DNA of 57,171 nucleotides from Streptomyces composti (GTDB taxonomy: Bacteria; Actinomycetota; Actinomycetes; Streptomycetales; Streptomycetaceae), in NCBI RefSeq assembly GCF_012034205.1, contig NZ_JAATEM010000041.1:1-57171 (forward strand), given 5' to 3'. The translations under genes were made by a program, and so were the position numbers. This document shows positions 44,013 through 52,823 of the stretch, piece after piece. Every line of letters starts with the position of its first letter. Position 1 is the stretch's first letter. The notes beneath the pieces are model-generated. The model worked only from the letters and a program-made list of their open reading frames with translations. It was not told the DNA's origin and searched no databases.

Positions 44013-45278
44013 ATGCGGAAGATACTCGTCGTCGGAGCCGGGCAGTCCGGTCTCCAGATCGCCCTCGGCCTCCAGTCACACGGGTACGAGGTCACCCTGA
44101 TGTCCAACCGGACCGCGGACGAGATCCGTACCGGCAGGGTGATGTCGACGCAGTGCATGTTCCACACCGCCCTCCAGCACGAGCGCGACCTGCAGCTGAA
44201 CTTCTGGGAGTCCCAGGCCCCGAAGATCGAGGGTCTCGGTGTCTCGGTGGCCGCACCCGGTTCGTGGGAGCCCGGTCCGACCCAGCGGGCGGTCGACTGG
44301 CTCGGCAGGTTCGCCGACGGCTATGCGCAGTCGGTCGACCAGCGGGTGAAGATGGCCGGATGGATGGAGACCTTCGCCCAGCGCGGCGGCCAGCTCGTCA
44401 TCCACGGCGCGGCCGTGGGCGACCTCGACTACTTCTCCCGCACCTACGACCTGGTGCTGGTCGCGGCGGGCAAGGGCGAGCTGGTGCAGATGTTCGCCCG
44501 GGACCCGGAGCGCTCCCCCTACAGCGAGCCGCAGCGCGCCCTCGCCGTCGCCTATGTGCACGGCCTCGGCCCGCGCCCGGAGCACCCGGACACCGAGGCG
44601 GTCCGCTGCAACCTGGTGCCCGGCGTCGGCGAGATGTTCATCATGCCGACGCTCACCACCTCGGGCCGCGCCGACATCCTGTTCTGGGAGGGCATACCCG
44701 GCGGCCCGCTGGACGTCTTCAAGGACGTCAAGGACCCCTCGGAGCACCTCTCCCTGACCCTGGAACTCATGGAGAAGTACCTCCCCTGGGAGTACGCGCG
44801 GGCCACCAAGGTCGAACTGACCGACGCGGGCGGCACCCTGGCCGGCCGGTACGCGCCGACCGTGCGCAAGCCCATCGGCCGGCTGCCCAGCGGCGGTCTG
44901 GTCCTGGGCGTCGCCGACGTGGTCGTCGCCAACGACCCGATCACCGGCCAGGGCTCCAACTCGGCGTCCAAGTGCGCCGCCGCCTACCTGGCGTCCATCC
45001 TCGAGCACGGCGACAAGCCGTTCGACGAGGAGTGGATGCAGCGCACCTTCGACCGCTACTGGGAGACGGCCCAGTACGTCACCAAGTGGACCAACGCGAT
45101 GCTGGCCCCGCCGCCCGAGCACGTGCTGAACCTGATCGGCGCCGCCGGCCAGTTCCAGCCGGTCGCCGACCGCTTCGCCACCGCCTTCAACGACCCGTCG
45201 GACTTCGAGAACTTCTTCTTCGAGCCGGAGAAGACCGAGGCCTACCTCAAGGAGGTCGCCGAGGCCGCCGGCGCCTGA
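44013..45278 (+). CDS. Styrene/indole monooxygenase-like FAD-dependent oxygenase
   Basis: 421 aa from ATG 44013. The FAD-binding Rossmann motif GAGQSG (8-13) is at the N-terminus. DPITGQGSNSASKCAA corresponds to the GD-type flavin contact near the C-terminus. The pattern (GYEVTLMSNRTADEI, TQCMFHTALQHERDL) matches StyA-type epoxidases, which obtain reduced FAD from a separate reductase; no reductase gene is visible nearby. Located 15 bp after the conservon GTPase gene, it probably belongs to that operon. Its end overlaps the convergent NlpC/P60 gene by 37 nt. Substrate unknown. Confidence 0.9.
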   Translation: MRKILVVGAGQSGLQIALGLQSHGYEVTLMSNRTADEIRTGRVMSTQCMFHTALQHERDLQLNFWESQAPKIEGLGVSVAAPGSWEPGPTQRAVDWLGRFADGYAQSVDQRVKMAGWMETFAQRGGQLVIHGAAVGDLDYFSRTYDLVLVAAGKGELVQMFARDPERSPYSEPQRALAVAYVHGLGPRPEHPDTEAVRCNLVPGVGEMFIMPTLTTSGRADILFWEGIPGGPLDVFKDVKDPSEHLSLTLELMEKYLPWEYARATKVELTDAGGTLAGRYAPTVRKPIGRLPSGGLVLGVADVVVANDPITGQGSNSASKCAAAYLASILEHGDKPFDEEWMQRTFDRYWETAQYVTKWTNAMLAPPPEHVLNLIGAAGQFQPVADRFATAFNDPSDFENFFFEPEKTEAYLKEVAEAAGA

Positions 45279-46405
45279 GCCCGGCCCGCGTCCGGGCCGG
45301 CCATCGCGCGCCCGGGAAGCTCCGGCGGCTGGTAGTGCCGCAGGGGCTTCCCGGCCGGGTCGGGGCGTACGGCGCCCAGGACGGGGCCGGGCCCGGCGAC
45401 GGGGGAGACCTTGATCCGCGCGCCCGGCCGGGGTGCCTGGACCACCTTGCCGTCGCCGACGTAGAGGGCGACATGGGTGGCGTCCGGGAAGTACACCACC
45501 AGGTCGCCCGGGCGCAGCCGTTTCAGCGGGATCCGCTCCAGCCGGGCCCACTGCTCCTGGCTGGTCCGGGGGACGGGCGTGCCGGCCGCCTCCCAGGCCT
45601 GCGAGGTCAGCCCCGAGCAGTCGTAGGTGCCCGGGCCCTCCGCTCCCCACTGGTAGGGCTTGCCCACCTGCCGCACGGCGTAGCTCACCGCTTGGGCACC
45701 GGCCGCGGTGGGTGCCGGGGCCGTGCCGGGGACGGGCAGGGCGCCGGAGGTGACCAGCCGCTGCTGCTCCGCGTCCGCCTCGGCGCGCTCCAGCTTCTCC
45801 ACCGCCGCCACCTCCTCCGGGGAGAGGGAGGCGATCAGCTCCTCCACCTCGCGCAGCCGCTCGCGGACCTGGTCGCGCTGCTTGCGGCTCCGCTCGGTGA
45901 GGGCGCGCTGCGTGTCGAGCGCCTTGCGGGCCCTGCGCGCCAGTTCGGTGGCCTTCTGCGCCTCGCCGGTCAGCCGGCCCACCGCCCGGGCCCGCTGCCG
46001 GGCCAGCCGGCCGATCACCTGCCCCTGGTCGAGGACTCCTTGGGCGTCCCGGGCGAGCAGCAGCCGCAGATAGGGGGAGAGGTCGCTGCGGTTCTGGTAC
46101 TGCTGCCGGGCCAGCCGCCCCGCGGCGCTGCGGCTGTCGTGCAGGGAGTTCCGGGTGCGGGCCAGGGCGGCCTGCAGCCGCTCGGCCAGCGCGCGCTGCC
46201 TTTCCAGCCGTTCCTCGGTGGCGTTGTACGCCTCGGTGGCCCGCTCCGCCTCCCGGTACAGCCGCTGAAGCTCCGTCAGCAGCCCTGCCGCGCCGCGCTC
46301 AGAGGCCGCGGGCGGATCCGGGGCGGCCGCCGCCGGCATCGGCGCCAGCGCGGTCCCGGCCGCCACCGCCGCCGAACACACCAGACGCAGAAGCACTCCT
46401 GACAC
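45242..46405 (-). CDS. Secreted NlpC/P60 endopeptidase with coiled-coil domain
   Basis: 387 aa from GTG 46405, which has GGAGGTGA at the right distance. A signal peptide (cleavage near AAA-AP) is followed by a long coiled coil (about 40-215; EERLERQRALAERLQAAL). An NlpC/P60 domain follows from about 240, with catalytic Cys263 (YDCSGL) and His311 (DATHVALYVG). It cleaves peptidoglycan peptide cross-bridges; the coiled coil resembles RipA/CwlO-type proteins that are activated by FtsEX-like partners. A stable inverted repeat lies directly upstream of its ribosome-binding site. Confidence 0.93.
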   Translation of the reverse strand: MSGVLLRLVCSAAVAAGTALAPMPAAAAPDPPAASERGAAGLLTELQRLYREAERATEAYNATEERLERQRALAERLQAALARTRNSLHDSRSAAGRLARQQYQNRSDLSPYLRLLLARDAQGVLDQGQVIGRLARQRARAVGRLTGEAQKATELARRARKALDTQRALTERSRKQRDQVRERLREVEELIASLSPEEVAAVEKLERAEADAEQQRLVTSGALPVPGTAPAPTAAGAQAVSYAVRQVGKPYQWGAEGPGTYDCSGLTSQAWEAAGTPVPRTSQEQWARLERIPLKRLRPGDLVVYFPDATHVALYVGDGKVVQAPRPGARIKVSPVAGPGPVLGAVRPDPAGKPLRHYQPPELPGRAMAGPDAGRAQAPAASATSLR

Positions 46406-46417
46406 GACGTCACCTCC

Positions 46418-46446
46418 GATGCGGGGCGGCACCTCCGTCCCGCATC
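46418..46446 (-). promoter_or_regulatory. Hairpin next to the ribosome site of the NlpC/P60 gene
   Basis: GATGCGGG (46418-46425) and CCCGCATC (46439-46446) form a perfect 8-bp stem with a 13-nt loop. The stem ends right before GGAGGT, so it may affect translation initiation. No riboswitch family was recognised. Confidence 0.5.
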
Positions 46447-46508
46447 GCGAGCATCAGCCGACCTGTCGTACCGCGCTCGCCGAGTGTGCGCGGTTCGGCG
46501 CAACCGGG

Positions 46509-46838
46509 TCACCCGTCCGCGTCGTCCGGCTTGCCCTTCGGCGTGGCGTCTGGATCGGGGGCCTGCGGCGCCGCCGGGGGCCGCGACCAGGGCCATCTCG
46601 GGCGGCGGGACGGGGCGCCCTCGGGGGCGTAGACGTACTTCCACCCCCGGCTCAGGCCGGTCCGCCCGCCGCTGCCGCGCGGTGTCCGCACGTACACCAG
46701 CACCGTGGGCGGACCGCCGTCCGGCGCCGGCACGGGGATGCGGTAGATCTTGGGCGGGTGCCCGGTGATGCCCAGCAGGACGGGCAGGACGCGGCCGTCC
46801 ATGGGCCCGCCCTCGAAGGGGGTGTCTTCGCTCTTCAC
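46509..46838 (-). CDS. Hypothetical protein, basic Pro-rich C-terminus
   Basis: 109 aa from GTG 46838. The first 45 residues look beta-rich and conserved (RVLPVLLGITGHPPKIYRI, TVLVYVRTPRG). The rest is basic and proline-rich (APSRRPRWPWSRPPAAPQAP). No transmembrane segment or known domain. It lies 23 bp after the TetR gene and may be co-transcribed with it. Function unknown; could also be a less conserved open frame. Confidence 0.55.
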   Translation of the reverse strand: MKSEDTPFEGGPMDGRVLPVLLGITGHPPKIYRIPVPAPDGGPPTVLVYVRTPRGSGGRTGLSRGWKYVYAPEGAPSRRPRWPWSRPPAAPQAPDPDATPKGKPDDADG

Positions 46839-46861
46839 GCCACCAGTGTCCCGCCCCGCGC

Positions 46862-47506
46862 TCAGAGGTCCGCGACCAGCGCCCGGACCAGGGCCTTCGT
46901 CTGCCCGTCCCGCCGGGCCGTGACCTCGAGGGCGGCCACGAACTGCTCCACCAGCCAGTCCCGCAGCTCGTCCGCGGGCGGCTGCTTGCCCTCGTCCAGC
47001 CAGATCAGCGAGGCCGCCTCCACCGCGGTGATCCACATGCGGATGGTCATGCGCAGCCGGGGCCCGGGGTGGGGCACCTCCAGGTGGCTGAGGATGTGGT
47101 CGGCGGCGGCCCGCCGCACCCCGTCCACGATCGCCGTCGTCCGGGAGGTCTCGACGACGCTGCCGCCCTGCAGCAGGGCGCTGAAGCCGGTGCCGTGCTC
47201 GTCGACGAAGGCGAGATAGCGGTCCAGGGCGCGGGACAGACGGGGGAGCAGGGGGCCCTCGTGGGGCTCGTCGAAGCAGTGCTGCAGCTCGTCGGCGGCG
47301 GAGCGCAGCGCGGCCTCGTAGAGCTGCTGCTTGCCGCCGGGGAAGTAGCGGTAGACCAGCGGGCGGGACACTCCGGCCGCTTCGGCCACGTCGTCGAGGG
47401 AGACCTCCTCCGGCGGGTGATGCGCGAAGAGGCCGAGCGCGGCGGTCAGCAGCTGGCTGCGGCGCTCCTCGACGCTGAGTCGCCGGTAGGCGGGGGCGGC
47501 GGTCAT
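46862..47506 (-). CDS. TetR-family transcriptional regulator
   Basis: 214 aa from ATG 47506. The N-terminal HTH (about 10-60) shows RSQLLTAALGLFAHH and DVAEAAGVSRPLVYRYFPGG. The C-terminal ligand domain is all-helical (LQGGSVVETSRTTAIVDG, RMTIRMWITAVEAASLIW). It is upstream of the hypothetical gene and shares the neighbourhood with two diiron-protein genes, which it may control; the operator could include the GTCTTATGAGAC dyad between them. That link is inference. Confidence 0.9.
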   Translation of the reverse strand: MTAAPAYRRLSVEERRSQLLTAALGLFAHHPPEEVSLDDVAEAAGVSRPLVYRYFPGGKQQLYEAALRSAADELQHCFDEPHEGPLLPRLSRALDRYLAFVDEHGTGFSALLQGGSVVETSRTTAIVDGVRRAAADHILSHLEVPHPGPRLRMTIRMWITAVEAASLIWLDEGKQPPADELRDWLVEQFVAALEVTARRDGQTKALVRALVADL

Positions 47507-47650
47507 GAGGTGCAGGGTAATCGCCGCGGGCCGCTCCGGTCGCGCCCGGCGAGGACCGCGCGGTGCCGTCCCCGCCCGCGCGACGTGTACGCGCCTGAGC
47601 CCGGGAGTCCCGTGCGCCCCCGGGCCCGGCAGATCAGGAGACGGCGGGCT

Positions 47651-48589
47651 TCAGGCCAGCAGGCCCGACGACTTCCACAGCCGCCGGCCCACCCCGCGCA
47701 GCACGCCGATGTCGTCCAGGAAGTCCGTCAGGCGCTTGGCGCCGGTCTGCATCACCTCGCGGCGGTGGGCGCTCGCCTTGACCTGCGCCATCGCCTCGCG
47801 CTTGTCCAGGCCCACGTTCGTGTAGACCTCGGGGTTGACGAAGGCGACGGAGAAGACGCGGGCGAACTCGCCGGAGGTGAGCCGGGTGAACTCCTGGGAC
47901 CACCTGGGGGCGGTCACCATCTGCCGGCGCAGCTCCTCGCGGGCGTAGCGGACGTGCCGGGACTCCTCCACCACATGGATCCGGGTGACGCCCCTGATCA
48001 GCGGCTGGACCCGCTCGTCGGGGAAGGTGAGCCGCTGCATCCAGTCCAGGACCTCCTCGCCGAGCAGGGTGGCGGTGAAGGAACCGGGCGTGGTGGAGAC
48101 CGTCTTGAACAGGCGGCCCAGGCTGTGGTGGATCCGGCTCACCGGGTACCAGGGCGTGTCACCGCGGCTGATCACCCGGGCGAACATCTTCGAGTGCCGG
48201 CACTCGTCCTCGATCTCGGTGAGCGCGTACCGCACATGCGCGCTGGTCGCCGCCTTGTCGTAGATGTGCCGCACCAGCAGCTGCATCAGGATCAGCTCGA
48301 ACCAGATGCCGAGCGAGGCCAGCGCCGCCGCCTCGTGCTGGGAGAGCAGGATGCGCTGCTCCTCGCTCATCCGCTTCCACAGCGGCGTGCCGTACAGCGA
48401 GACCAGCTCCGGTGGCCAGAACCACTTGCCCTCCTCGAAGGGCGCGTCCCAGTCCAGCTCCTTGTCCGGGTCGAAGGAGTGCCGGGCGGACGCCTCGAGC
48501 AGCCGCCGGGCCACCTGCTCCCGGTCCTTGAGCAGCCCGAGTGCGTCGCGCATGCCGTCGAGCGCGTCGGCGTCCGTGAGGGTCGTCAT
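47651..48589 (-). CDS. AurF-like diiron oxygenase
   Basis: 312 aa from ATG 48589. The ferritin-like four-helix bundle has two EXXH motifs, EDECRH (Glu129, His132) and VVEESRH (Glu209, His212), with further glutamates on nearby helices (GIWFELI, LLGEEV). This matches the AurF N-oxygenase family, which oxidises aryl-amines, though many members have other roles. Substrate unknown. It diverges from a second diiron protein at 48759; the two share an SLYGT-xx-W segment and look like distant paralogues. Confidence 0.88.
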   Translation of the reverse strand: MTTLTDADALDGMRDALGLLKDREQVARRLLEASARHSFDPDKELDWDAPFEEGKWFWPPELVSLYGTPLWKRMSEEQRILLSQHEAAALASLGIWFELILMQLLVRHIYDKAATSAHVRYALTEIEDECRHSKMFARVISRGDTPWYPVSRIHHSLGRLFKTVSTTPGSFTATLLGEEVLDWMQRLTFPDERVQPLIRGVTRIHVVEESRHVRYAREELRRQMVTAPRWSQEFTRLTSGEFARVFSVAFVNPEVYTNVGLDKREAMAQVKASAHRREVMQTGAKRLTDFLDDIGVLRGVGRRLWKSSGLLA

Positions 48590-48758
48590 GACTGTCCCAC
48601 CTCGTCGTACCGGAACGGCGGGTGCCCGGCGTGACTCACCCGTCCTCTGTGCCTCGTCCTGCCTGACTCGGTCTTATGAGACTGCCCGTCAGCAAGCCCG
48701 TCAATCCCCCGTGCAGTACTTGTTGACCCCGCGTCTACTCCGTGTGAGCCTGCGAGAC
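48590..48758. promoter_or_regulatory. Divergent control region of the two diiron genes
   Basis: 169 bp. A dyad GTCT-TATG-AGAC lies near 48672-48683 and could be the TetR operator. The plus-strand gene has no Shine-Dalgarno before its ATG, so its message may be short-leadered or leaderless. Confidence 0.4.
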
Positions 48759-49862
48759 ATGCCCACCTTCGACCGTTACGCCACCGATCCGGGTGATTCC
48801 CACTGGCAGGTGCCCGCCACCGGCTCGGCCCGCTTCAGCTGGGGGTACGACGACGGCCGGGACCGGCTGCTCGCCCTCTACCAGAAGGGCAAGGACAAGC
48901 AGTGGGACGGCCAGAAGCGGATCGACTGGGACCTTCAGGTCGATCCGTACGACCCGCTCGGCACCCCGGACGAGGCCATGAGCCTGTACGGCACCAGACA
49001 CTGGGACAAGCTCAGCGGCAAGGACCGGGGCGAGCTGCGCCGGCACTACGCCTCCTGGCAGTTCAGCCAGTTCCTGCACGGCGAGCAGGGCGCCATGGTG
49101 TGCGCCGCCCGGATCGTGGAGTCGGTGCCCGACCTGGACGCCAAGTTCTACTCGGCGACCCAGGTGATGGACGAGGCCCGGCACGCCGAGATCTACGGCC
49201 GCTTCCTGCACGAGAAGATCGGGCTGCTCTACCCGATCAACGACAATCTGCAGTCCCTGCTGGGCGACACCCTGCGCGACTCCCGCTGGGACATGCCCTA
49301 CCTCGGCATGCAGGTGCTGATCGAGGGCCTGGCGCTGGCCGCCTTCGGCATGATCCGGGACACCACCGACAAGCCGCTGCCGAAGCAGATCCTCGCCTAC
49401 GTCATGCAGGACGAGGCCCGCCATGTCGCCTTCGGCCGGATGGCCCTGCGTGACTACTACAAGCAGCTCACCGACGCCGAACTGCGCGAGCGCGAGGAGT
49501 TCGTGATCGAGGGCTGCTACCTGATGCGGGACCGGCTGCGCGGCGTCGAGGTGCTGCAGAACTTCGGCGTGCCGAAGGCCGAGGCGGAGGAGTACAGCGA
49601 GCGCTCGGAGTTCCTCGCCCTCTTCCGCAAGCTGCTGTTCAGCCGCATCGTGCCCTGCGTCCGGGACATCGGCCTGTGGGGCAGGCGGCTCCAGCAGGCG
49701 TATGTCGACATGGGCGTGCTGGAGATGGGCGACGCCAACCTGGACCAGCTGATGCGCCAGGACGAGGAGATCGCCGAGAGGCTGGACGCGGAGCGCTTCG
49801 CGGCGGAGGAGCGGGAGCGGGTCGCCGAGGTCGAGGCGGCGATCGAGGCGGGCGGCCGCTAG
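48759..49862 (+). CDS. Ferritin-like diiron protein
   Basis: 367 aa from ATG 48759; a GTG at 48744 is in frame. No Shine-Dalgarno is visible for either. Diiron ligands: HGEQGA (Glu109), VMDEARH (Glu139, His142), VLIEGLA (Glu189) and QDEARHVAFG (Glu219, His222), so a complete set of four carboxylates and two histidines. The C-terminus is a charged helix (AERLDAERFAAEERERVAEV). An R2/AurF-like oxygenase or oxidase role is likely. Shares SLYGTRHWDKLS with its divergent neighbour's SLYGTPLWKRMS. Confidence 0.87.
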   Translation: MPTFDRYATDPGDSHWQVPATGSARFSWGYDDGRDRLLALYQKGKDKQWDGQKRIDWDLQVDPYDPLGTPDEAMSLYGTRHWDKLSGKDRGELRRHYASWQFSQFLHGEQGAMVCAARIVESVPDLDAKFYSATQVMDEARHAEIYGRFLHEKIGLLYPINDNLQSLLGDTLRDSRWDMPYLGMQVLIEGLALAAFGMIRDTTDKPLPKQILAYVMQDEARHVAFGRMALRDYYKQLTDAELREREEFVIEGCYLMRDRLRGVEVLQNFGVPKAEAEEYSERSEFLALFRKLLFSRIVPCVRDIGLWGRRLQQAYVDMGVLEMGDANLDQLMRQDEEIAERLDAERFAAEERERVAEVEAAIEAGGR

Positions 49863-49964
49863 GTCACCGTTCGCACACGGCATTGCGCGGCCGGGAGCCT
49901 TCGGCGGGCCGGGATCGCACAAGCCGTGTCCCGGGAGCGGGACCGCACAGCCGGGTCCGAGGGC

Positions 49965-51422
49965 TCAGGGATCGAGCACCGCCTCCATCACCGACCGGGC
50001 GATCGGGGCCGCCGTGCCGCCGCCGCTGATCTCCCGGCGGTTGGCCGCCGCGTCCTCGACCACCACCGCCACCGCCACCCTCGGCTGGATGTCGTTGCGG
50101 TCCTGCGCCCAGCCCACGAACCAGGCGTACGGCGTACCGGAGTTGCCCAGACCGTGCTGGGCGGTGCCGGTCTTGCCGCCGACCACGGCGCCCGGGATCG
50201 CGGCCCGTTCCCCGGTGCCCTTCTCCACCACCCCCCGCATCAGCTGCTGCAGCCGCAGGGCCGTGCCCGGCTGCATCGCCCGCCGGACCGGGCGGGAGCC
50301 GCCCGAGGACACCGTGCCGCCGTTCGCCCGGGTGGTGCGCTCCACCAGATACGGCTCGCGCAGCTGCCCGCCGCTCGCCACGGCCGCCGCCACCATCGCC
50401 ATCTGCAGCGGCGTGGCCCGCGTGTTGTACTGCCCGATCGAGGCCAGCGCCAGCTGCGCCCGGTCCACCGTGGTGTCGAAGGTGCTGCGGGCCACCGGGA
50501 ACGGAATGCGCAGGTCCTCGTCGTTGAAGCCGAAGGCACGGGCTGTCGCCGCCATGTCCCGCACACCCGTGCGCACCCCCAGCTCGGCGAACACCGTGTT
50601 GCAGGAGAGGGTGAACGCCTCCCGCAGCGAGGCGTCCTCGCAGCCGGGCGTCCCGTTGGTCAGCCGGGTCGTGGTCCCCGGCAGCACGTACGGGTCGGGC
50701 GAGCCGGCCGGCTCGTCCAGGTCGCGGACCACCCCCGCCTCCAGCGCCGCCGCCGCGGTGACCACCTTGAAGGTCGACCCCGGCGGATAGGTCTGCCGCA
50801 CCGCCCGGTTCAGCAGCGGCTTGTCCGGGTCGGCGTTCAGCCGCTGCCAGGCCGTCCGTGCCGTCTCCCCGTTGCCCGAGAGCAGTTCCGGGTCGTAGGA
50901 GGGCAGGGACACCAGGGCCAGGACCCGCCCGGTGGCGGGCTCCACCGCGGCCACCGCGCCCTTGCGGGAGCGCAGCCCCTCGTACGCCGCCCGCTGCGCC
51001 GCCGGGTGGATCGTGGTCTCCACGTCGCCGCCCGCGCTGCGGGAGCGCGTGAACTCGTTCCACAGCGGCAGCGGCGCCAGCACCGGGTCCGTGCCGGACA
51101 GCACCGCGTCCTCGGTGTGCTCGAGCAGCGTCGTGCCGTACTCCTGCGAGGCGAAGCCGGTCACCGGCGCGTACAAAGGGCCGTCCCGGTAGGTCCGTTC
51201 GTAACGCAGATGCTCCTCGGTGTCCCGGGAGCCGGTGACCGGGCGGCCGGCCACCAGGATGTCGCCGCGCGGCTGGTGGTAGCGGGCGATGGTGTCGCGG
51301 CGGTTGGCGGGGTTGTCCCGGTAGCTCTCGGCCCGCAGCAGCTGCACCCGCGCCGCGTTCACCAGCAGCGCCACCAGCAGCAGGGCGCAGAACGCGGCCG
51401 CGTGCCGGATGTAGCGGGTCAC
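49965..51422 (-). CDS. Class B penicillin-binding protein (transpeptidase)
   Basis: 485 aa from GTG 51422, overlapping the SEDS gene stop codon (GTGA). One N-terminal transmembrane helix (about 8-25) anchors it. An N-terminal dimerisation-like region precedes the transpeptidase: SXXK is Ser216-TFK219 (PPGSTFK), SXN is SCN (273-275), and KTG is Lys417 (GGKTGTAQ). It cross-links peptidoglycan with its SEDS partner, as in the PbpA/RodA elongation or division pairs. No PASTA domain. Full length and intact. Confidence 0.95.
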   Translation of the reverse strand: MTRYIRHAAAFCALLLVALLVNAARVQLLRAESYRDNPANRRDTIARYHQPRGDILVAGRPVTGSRDTEEHLRYERTYRDGPLYAPVTGFASQEYGTTLLEHTEDAVLSGTDPVLAPLPLWNEFTRSRSAGGDVETTIHPAAQRAAYEGLRSRKGAVAAVEPATGRVLALVSLPSYDPELLSGNGETARTAWQRLNADPDKPLLNRAVRQTYPPGSTFKVVTAAAALEAGVVRDLDEPAGSPDPYVLPGTTTRLTNGTPGCEDASLREAFTLSCNTVFAELGVRTGVRDMAATARAFGFNDEDLRIPFPVARSTFDTTVDRAQLALASIGQYNTRATPLQMAMVAAAVASGGQLREPYLVERTTRANGGTVSSGGSRPVRRAMQPGTALRLQQLMRGVVEKGTGERAAIPGAVVGGKTGTAQHGLGNSGTPYAWFVGWAQDRNDIQPRVAVAVVVEDAAANRREISGGGTAAPIARSVMEAVLDP

Positions 51423-52780
51423 CCGCGCCCACCCCCGGACGTCCGGCGGCGCGCCGAGTGGCTCAGCCGGACCAGCAGCGCCACGATCGCCCAGTTGGTG
51501 ACCACCGAGGAGCCGCCCTGCGCCAGGAACGGCATCGCCATCCCGGTCAGCGGGATGAGACCGGTCACCCCGCCCGCGATCACGAACACCTGCAGCGCCA
51601 CGATCGAGGAGAGGCCGACCGCGAGCAGCTGCCCGAACGGGTCCCGCAGCGCGAGGCCCGCCCGGTAGCCGCGGTCCACCAGCAGCCCGTAGAGCAGGAA
51701 GATCGCGCACAGCCCGGCCAGGCCCAGCTCCTCGCCCGCGGTGGCCAGGATGAAGTCGGACTTGACGGCGAACCCGATGAGCACCGAGTGCCCCAGGCCG
51801 AGCCCCGTGCCGAGCAGCCCGCCCTCGGCGAAGGCGAACAGCGACTGGGCGAGCTGGTTCGGTCCCTCGCCGGCCTCGATCGAGGCGAACGGGTGCAGCC
51901 AGGTCTCGATCCGGCCGTGCACATGCGGCTCCAGCCGGCCCACCGCCACCGCCCCCAGCGAGGCCAGCAGCAGACCGACGGCGATCCAGCCCGCCTTGCC
52001 GGTGGCGACGTAGAGCAGGACCACGAACAGCCCGAAGAACAGCAGCGAGGTGCCGAGGTCCCGCTCGAGGGCGAGCACGCCCACGCTCACCAGCCAGACG
52101 GCGACGATCGGGCCCAGCACCCGGCCGGTGGGCAGCTGCAGCCGCCAGACGCGGCGGCCGGAGTACGTCAGCGCCTTGCGGTTCTCGGCCAGGTAGGCGG
52201 CGAAGAACACCGCGAGCAGCACCTTGGCGAACTCGCCCGGCTGGATGGAGAAGCCGGCCACCCGGATCCAGATGCGGGCCCCGTTCACCGCGGGGAAGAG
52301 GATCGGCACGGTGAGCAGGATCAGCGCGGCGGTCACGCACAGCCGGGTGCAGCGTTGCAGCACCCGGTGGTCGCGCAGCACCAGGATCACCACGATGAAC
52401 AGCGCCACGCCCAGCGTGGACCACACCAGCTGGGTGGGGGCCGCCCGGTTGTGCGGCGTCTCCAGGTCCAGCCGGTAGATCAGCACCAGGCCCAGCCCGT
52501 TGAGCAGCACGGCGATGGGCAGCAGCAGCGGATCGGCCCACGGGGCGCGGAAACGTACCGCCAGGTGGGCGACCAGCGCGAGCACGCCGAGCCCGGCGCC
52601 GTAGCCGGCGGCGCCGGGCGGGACGGAGCCGTTCTTGGCGAGTCCGACGGCGCAGTAGCCGTAGACCGACAGCAGGACGGCCAGGAGGATCAGGGCCAGT
52701 TCGATGCCACGGCGCCGGGGGAGACGGACGGGGGGCGCGGACGTCTCCGCCGTCGCCAGGGTGATTCCGGCCTTGCTCAT
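51419..52780 (-). CDS. SEDS-family glycan polymerase (RodA/FtsW-type)
   Basis: 453 aa from ATG 52780. A polytopic membrane protein with about 10 transmembrane helices. Characteristic SEDS features: a long extracellular loop (HVHGRIETWLHPF), then GPNQLAQSLFAFAEGG, LGLGHS and a late PFLAQGGSS motif. It polymerises lipid II into glycan strands and works with the class B PBP encoded by the overlapping next gene. RodA versus FtsW cannot be settled by eye; the PBP partnership favours RodA-type or a sporulation-specific pair. Confidence 0.95.
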   Translation of the reverse strand: MSKAGITLATAETSAPPVRLPRRRGIELALILLAVLLSVYGYCAVGLAKNGSVPPGAAGYGAGLGVLALVAHLAVRFRAPWADPLLLPIAVLLNGLGLVLIYRLDLETPHNRAAPTQLVWSTLGVALFIVVILVLRDHRVLQRCTRLCVTAALILLTVPILFPAVNGARIWIRVAGFSIQPGEFAKVLLAVFFAAYLAENRKALTYSGRRVWRLQLPTGRVLGPIVAVWLVSVGVLALERDLGTSLLFFGLFVVLLYVATGKAGWIAVGLLLASLGAVAVGRLEPHVHGRIETWLHPFASIEAGEGPNQLAQSLFAFAEGGLLGTGLGLGHSVLIGFAVKSDFILATAGEELGLAGLCAIFLLYGLLVDRGYRAGLALRDPFGQLLAVGLSSIVALQVFVIAGGVTGLIPLTGMAMPFLAQGGSSVVTNWAIVALLVRLSHSARRRTSGGGRG

Positions 52781-52823
52781 GTCCGGAACCTACCCAAGTG
52801 CCATGAGTTGCGAGCTTTGCCGG

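Noticed and set aside
46433..46508. A possible c-di-AMP (ydaO-type) riboswitch before the NlpC/P60 gene
   Set aside because: The interval is too short and I could not find the conserved ydaO sequence blocks; only a simple hairpin is seen.
49965..52541. A single 858-codon frame that would fuse the PBP to sequence inside the SEDS gene
   Set aside because: The part beyond 51422 is out of frame with the SEDS protein and is Arg/Ala/Gly-rich nonsense; the PBP starts at GTG 51422 with overlap to the SEDS stop codon.
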